In this document: positions 61,474 to 64,000 of the stretch, piece after piece
Position numbering within the stretch: the first letter of the stretch is position 1
Layout of the letters: every line of letters starts with the position of its first letter
DNA from: JANOSH01 sp031415695
GTDB lineage: Bacteria; Actinomycetota; Acidimicrobiia; Acidimicrobiales; Ilumatobacteraceae
DNA: 64,000 nt
Reading direction: 5' to 3'
NCBI GenBank assembly: GCA_031415695.1
Contig: JANOSH010000047.1
Coordinates: forward strand, 406,122-470,121
Made by a program: the position numbers and the translations under genes
The notes under the pieces: generated by a model
What the model was told of the DNA's origin: nothing
The model's database searches: none
Seen by the model: the letters and a program-made list of their open reading frames with translations, nothing else

Positions 61474-61812
61474 CTAGCTGGCAAGCGCCTCGGCCAGGGT
61501 GGCCAGGGCCTTGGCCACCTGCCGTCGTTGGGTGGCAACGATGACCTGGGTGGCGGTTACCTCGGTGCGGCTCTGGGTAGCGCCCCCGACGCGAAAGAAG
61601 CGTCGGCGGACCGAGCCCACGACAACTACGGGTGTGCCGAGCTCGAGTTCGAGCGGACCGGCCACAGAGACGGGAACCGACAGTGACTTCCCATTGATAA
61701 GCGTAGTTACGTCGCAACTGGACATCACCACGCCCGACGTCAGCGAGCGAGCAACTGGTGCAGTTCCTACGATGCCACGAATAGCCACGAGGTTAAGGTG
61801 TTCTTTGGTCAT
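61474..61812 (-). CDS. Single-stranded DNA-binding protein-like OB-fold protein
   Basis: The 112-residue protein follows the SSB pattern: NLVAIRGIVGTAPVARSLTSG as the first OB strands, VPVSVAG in place of the vpvvawg strand, GTPVVVVGSVRRRFF as the GD.V.V.G strand, and TEVTATQVIV as the closing strand. It lacks the acidic C-terminal tip of housekeeping SSB and instead ends in an Ala-rich helix. It is thus a paralogue, perhaps for another DNA or RNA. TACCCT is 6 bases before the ATG. Confidence 0.75.
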   Translation of the reverse strand: MTKEHLNLVAIRGIVGTAPVARSLTSGVVMSSCDVTTLINGKSLSVPVSVAGPLELELGTPVVVVGSVRRRFFRVGGATQSRTEVTATQVIVATQRRQVAKALATLAEALAS

Positions 61813-61818
61813 GTCACC

Positions 61819-61824
61819 AGGGTA
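61819..61824 (-). promoter_or_regulatory. Candidate -10 element, SSB-like gene
   Basis: TACCCT on the minus strand, 6 bases before the ATG at 61812. Confidence 0.45.
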
Positions 61825-61862
61825 CGCCCGAGGTGTGACAGAGATCTTTAGGGCTCGACCCG

Positions 61863-63278
61863 CTATCGACCTAAGCTGCGCAAGCGAGTCGGCACGTCCC
61901 CAAAGTCGGGTTCATGCTGTGCCACCCGACCAAAGAGTTGGCGGGCGCGTGGCACATCGCCGGCTCGGTCGTACAAGTCGGCTAGCGCGTACCAGGCACG
62001 CAAATGACGCTCTTGTACGTTGGCAGGCACGGCCTTCATTGACTTCTCCATCAACCCTATGGCTTCGGCCATGCGCCCGCGATCGGCCAAACTGCCGGCC
62101 ATGACGATTCGGCCCTCGGTCACGAGCTCAGGGGTCGGCGATGTCTCTTTCAGTTCGGTCCACAACGCCTCAACTTCGTTGAAACGTCGCATCCCTCGGT
62201 AGCAGTCGGCTAGCACCGGATGCTGATCAATCGACATCGTGAGCTGTCGATACGTCTCGAGCTCTCGTGCTGCCTCACGCCACTTGCCGAGCCGATACAA
62301 GGTGAGCCCCAGCAGCTCTCGAATAGACGCCGACGTTGGGGCCTCCTTTATGAGCCCAAGTAGAATGACCCGAGCCTCGGCGTATCGTTCACGCTCGAAT
62401 GATCGACGGGCACTATCGAGTCGCTCCTCGAGGCGGACTGCTCGCTTCGGGCCTGCTAACTGCTTAAGTTCGGCCACCACTTCTTCAGGAAGATTGGGCC
62501 GTCGTGATGTGCGAGGAGCCCGAACGTCGGACTCGCCGTCTACCCGTGCAATGGCGTCCTTGGCTACAGCGCGAAGGTTGGGCTCGACAACCCAGGACTG
62601 TGGTTCCCATGCCTCGGGTGTCAGCGGTGCCGGACCTTGGGCTCTCGGGCGCGTGGTTCGCCGTCGTACGGGGGCCGATATAGCCGCTGTTGGATCATCG
62701 ACACGCCGGTTAATGCGTCGAAACGTGGATTGCCCGTCACGTCGAAGTGGAAAACCACCCTCGCGACCCGGTGCTGGCGGCCGACGATCGTCGCCACGCG
62801 GGCTATAGGTACGCTCACCGTTCGTACCGGACGGCCTCGAACCCGTCTTAGGCGGTCCGTCGCGACGTGGCTCTCCCGGCCGTGTTGGGCGACTGGGGCG
62901 ACCTGGGTTTGAGTCGGGGCGGCCATCAGACCGTCGAGGTGGGCGAGACTCACCGAACCTTGATGGTCCGGTACCCGCAGGCTGGTTGCCATCGGACGCG
63001 AACCGTGACCGAGCTGGGGGGCCGGAACGATCGTCGGATGCTCGCGCGCGCGATGGAGCAGCCGAACGATCGGGACGAACGCGGTTCTCGTCATCTCTAC
63101 GGGCCGGGCGTCGATCATCGGAGCCACCAACGACGCGACCGGCCGAACGAGAAACGATGCGTGCGGCCTTTGCTTCTGGCTGAAGTGTTGGGCGCACGGG
63201 CGACGCCTGGGAGCCCGCACGACGGGGCGCGCTCGACGTCGAGCGGGTATTCGGGCGCGGCGAACCAGAGGTGGGCAT
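61863..63278 (-). CDS. Protein with long disordered Arg/Pro-rich region and C-terminal TPR repeats
   Basis: This 471-residue protein has two parts. Residues 1 to about 245 are low-complexity, rich in Arg, Pro, Ser, Asp and Gly, and probably disordered. Residues about 270-471 form TPR-like helix pairs (ARRSFERERYAEARVILLGL, LLGLTLYRLGKWREAARELE, ALADLYDRAGDVPRARQLF). A TPR gene (Rv1691) holds the equivalent place in Mycobacterium, where the function is also unknown. The basic tail suggests RNA or ribosome contact, with rRNA genes next door; this is speculation. TAGGCT lies 6 bases before the ATG. Confidence 0.8.
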   Translation of the reverse strand: MPTSGSPRPNTRSTSSAPRRAGSQASPVRPTLQPEAKAARIVSRSAGRVVGGSDDRRPARRDDENRVRPDRSAAPSRARASDDRSGPPARSRFASDGNQPAGTGPSRFGESRPPRRSDGRPDSNPGRPSRPTRPGEPRRDGPPKTGSRPSGTNGERTYSPRGDDRRPPAPGREGGFPLRRDGQSTFRRINRRVDDPTAAISAPVRRRTTRPRAQGPAPLTPEAWEPQSWVVEPNLRAVAKDAIARVDGESDVRAPRTSRRPNLPEEVVAELKQLAGPKRAVRLEERLDSARRSFERERYAEARVILLGLIKEAPTSASIRELLGLTLYRLGKWREAARELETYRQLTMSIDQHPVLADCYRGMRRFNEVEALWTELKETSPTPELVTEGRIVMAGSLADRGRMAEAIGLMEKSMKAVPANVQERHLRAWYALADLYDRAGDVPRARQLFGRVAQHEPDFGDVPTRLRSLGR

Positions 63279-63281
63279 GCA

Positions 63282-63340
63282 GCAAGCCTAGCTTGCCTTC
63301 GGCTTGGGCTTCGCATGCTCGCAACCCGTCGCTTCACCAC
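63282..63340 (-). repeat. Micro-hairpin intergenic repeat, copy C
   Basis: GCAAGC-CTA-GCTTGC (63282-63296) and GCCTTCGGC (63295-63303) are perfect mini-hairpins with three-base loops, and 63288-63303 is identical to 8937-8952. On the minus strand the element ends just before the TPR start codon, as copy A does before the MFS gene. It includes TAGGCT (63285-63290), the likely -10 of the TPR gene. Confidence 0.55.
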
Positions 63341-63361
63341 CAGATACTCAAACCCCAACGC

Positions 63362-63391
63362 AAGAAGCCCCAGCTCAGGCTGGGGCTTCTT
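63362..63391 (-). terminator. Rho-independent-type terminator of the rRNA operon
   Basis: A 13-base perfect stem, AAGAAGCCCCAGC/GCTGGGGCTTCTT, has a four-base loop and begins 12 bases after the 5S gene. The minus-strand copy ends in CTTCTTG, so the T-tract is short. Confidence 0.85.
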
Positions 63392-63402
63392 ATTCGATAA
63401 AT

Positions 63403-63518
63403 TCCGGCGACGACCTACTCTCCCAGGGGGTCTACCCCCAAGTACCATTGGCGCTGGCGGCCTTAACTGCCGTGTTCGGGATGGGAACGGGTGTTGCCCC
63501 GCCGCTATGGTCACCGGA
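63403..63518 (-). rRNA. rrf: 5S ribosomal RNA
   Basis: The minus-strand sequence starts TCCGGTGACCATAGCGGCGG, contains the conserved CCCATCCCGAACACGG and GTAGGTCGTCGCCGGAA end, and is about 116 bases long. The 5' and 3' ends pair (TCCGGTGAC/GTCGCCGGA). It lies 69 bases after the 23S end, before the terminator. Confidence 0.95.
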
Positions 63519-63587
63519 AATCTGTTGTCAATGTGGAATTGTCCACAAGAACTGAAGAGCGAGCACGAACATTTCGATAGTAAATAC

Positions 63588-64000
<413 letters not shown>

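Noticed and set aside
61385..61717. Long N-terminal extension of korA
   Set aside because: It is Cys/Arg-rich, runs into the SSB-like gene, and has no match to the gamma domain.
63519..63587. tRNA gene in the 23S-5S spacer
   Set aside because: The 69-base spacer has no cloverleaf or conserved T-loop sequence.

Overview
The window looks like chromosomal DNA of a high-GC actinobacterium. The complete Pup-proteasome set (arc/mpa, dop, pup, prcB, prcA, pafA), fused alpha/gamma 2-oxoacid:ferredoxin oxidoreductase genes, a DUF3151 protein and Thr-rich lipoprotein linkers all point that way. Moderate GC and many families typical of aquatic lineages suggest class Acidimicrobiia; that placement is inference. 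Coding density is very high, most genes lie on the minus strand, and neighbouring genes often overlap by 1-4 bases. No prophage, insertion sequence, CRISPR array or tRNA gene was seen.

Layout. 1-1650: two lipoprotein genes, the first interrupted by an in-frame TAG. 1828-6213: tatB-tatC-helY and a half-length lipid-kinase-like gene. 6291-9689: a glycerophosphodiesterase, two signal peptidase I genes and an MFS transporter between them. 9689-16126: the Pup-proteasome operon. 16127-16574: a divergent intergenic region with a phased TTGGCA array, then a small ferredoxin. 16613-19324: a probable tRNA T-loop modification operon (trmI, ttuA-like, ttuB-like) led by three tiny membrane proteins. 19367-27856: LON-domain protein, D,D-carboxypeptidase, thioesterase, FIST protein, transketolase, transaldolase and a LOG protein. 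27831-32340: a DivIVA-like protein and glycolate oxidase glcD-glcE-glcF. 32392-41185: a cysteine-rich protein, typA, RNase D, a MobA-rhodanese fusion, DUF3151, a phosphatase, an aminopeptidase and argJ. 41182-47423: scpA-scpB-rluB-aroH-tyrA-aroA-cmk-plsC, running into argJ. 47486-57270: trpS, an HD protein, xerD, NUDIX, pyrG, recN, nadK, tlyA, a phasin-like protein, rhomboid and a HAD phosphatase. 57322-63278: DUF1015, korAB, an SSB-like protein and a TPR protein. 63362-64000: rRNA terminator, 5S rRNA and the 3' part of 23S rRNA, all minus strand.

Two blocks match the gene order I recall from Mycobacterium tuberculosis: helY-tatC-tatA ... pafA-prcA-prcB-pup-dop-mpa ... trmI, and TPR-HAD phosphatase-tlyA-nadK-recN ... 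pyrG-NUDIX-xerD ... scpA-scpB-rluB-cmk. The pafBC genes that sit beside pafA in mycobacteria are absent here.

A regulatory pattern recurs. Genes that are not translationally coupled to an upstream gene often carry a TANNNT hexamer 6-10 bases before the start codon and no convincing Shine-Dalgarno site. This suggests many leaderless or near-leaderless mRNAs, and I used it to choose several starts. Other points for follow-up are the tRNA thiolation operon, whose sulfur carrier ends Gly-Gly-Ala-Leu, the TTGGCA array, and an intergenic repeat family made of tiny hairpins.
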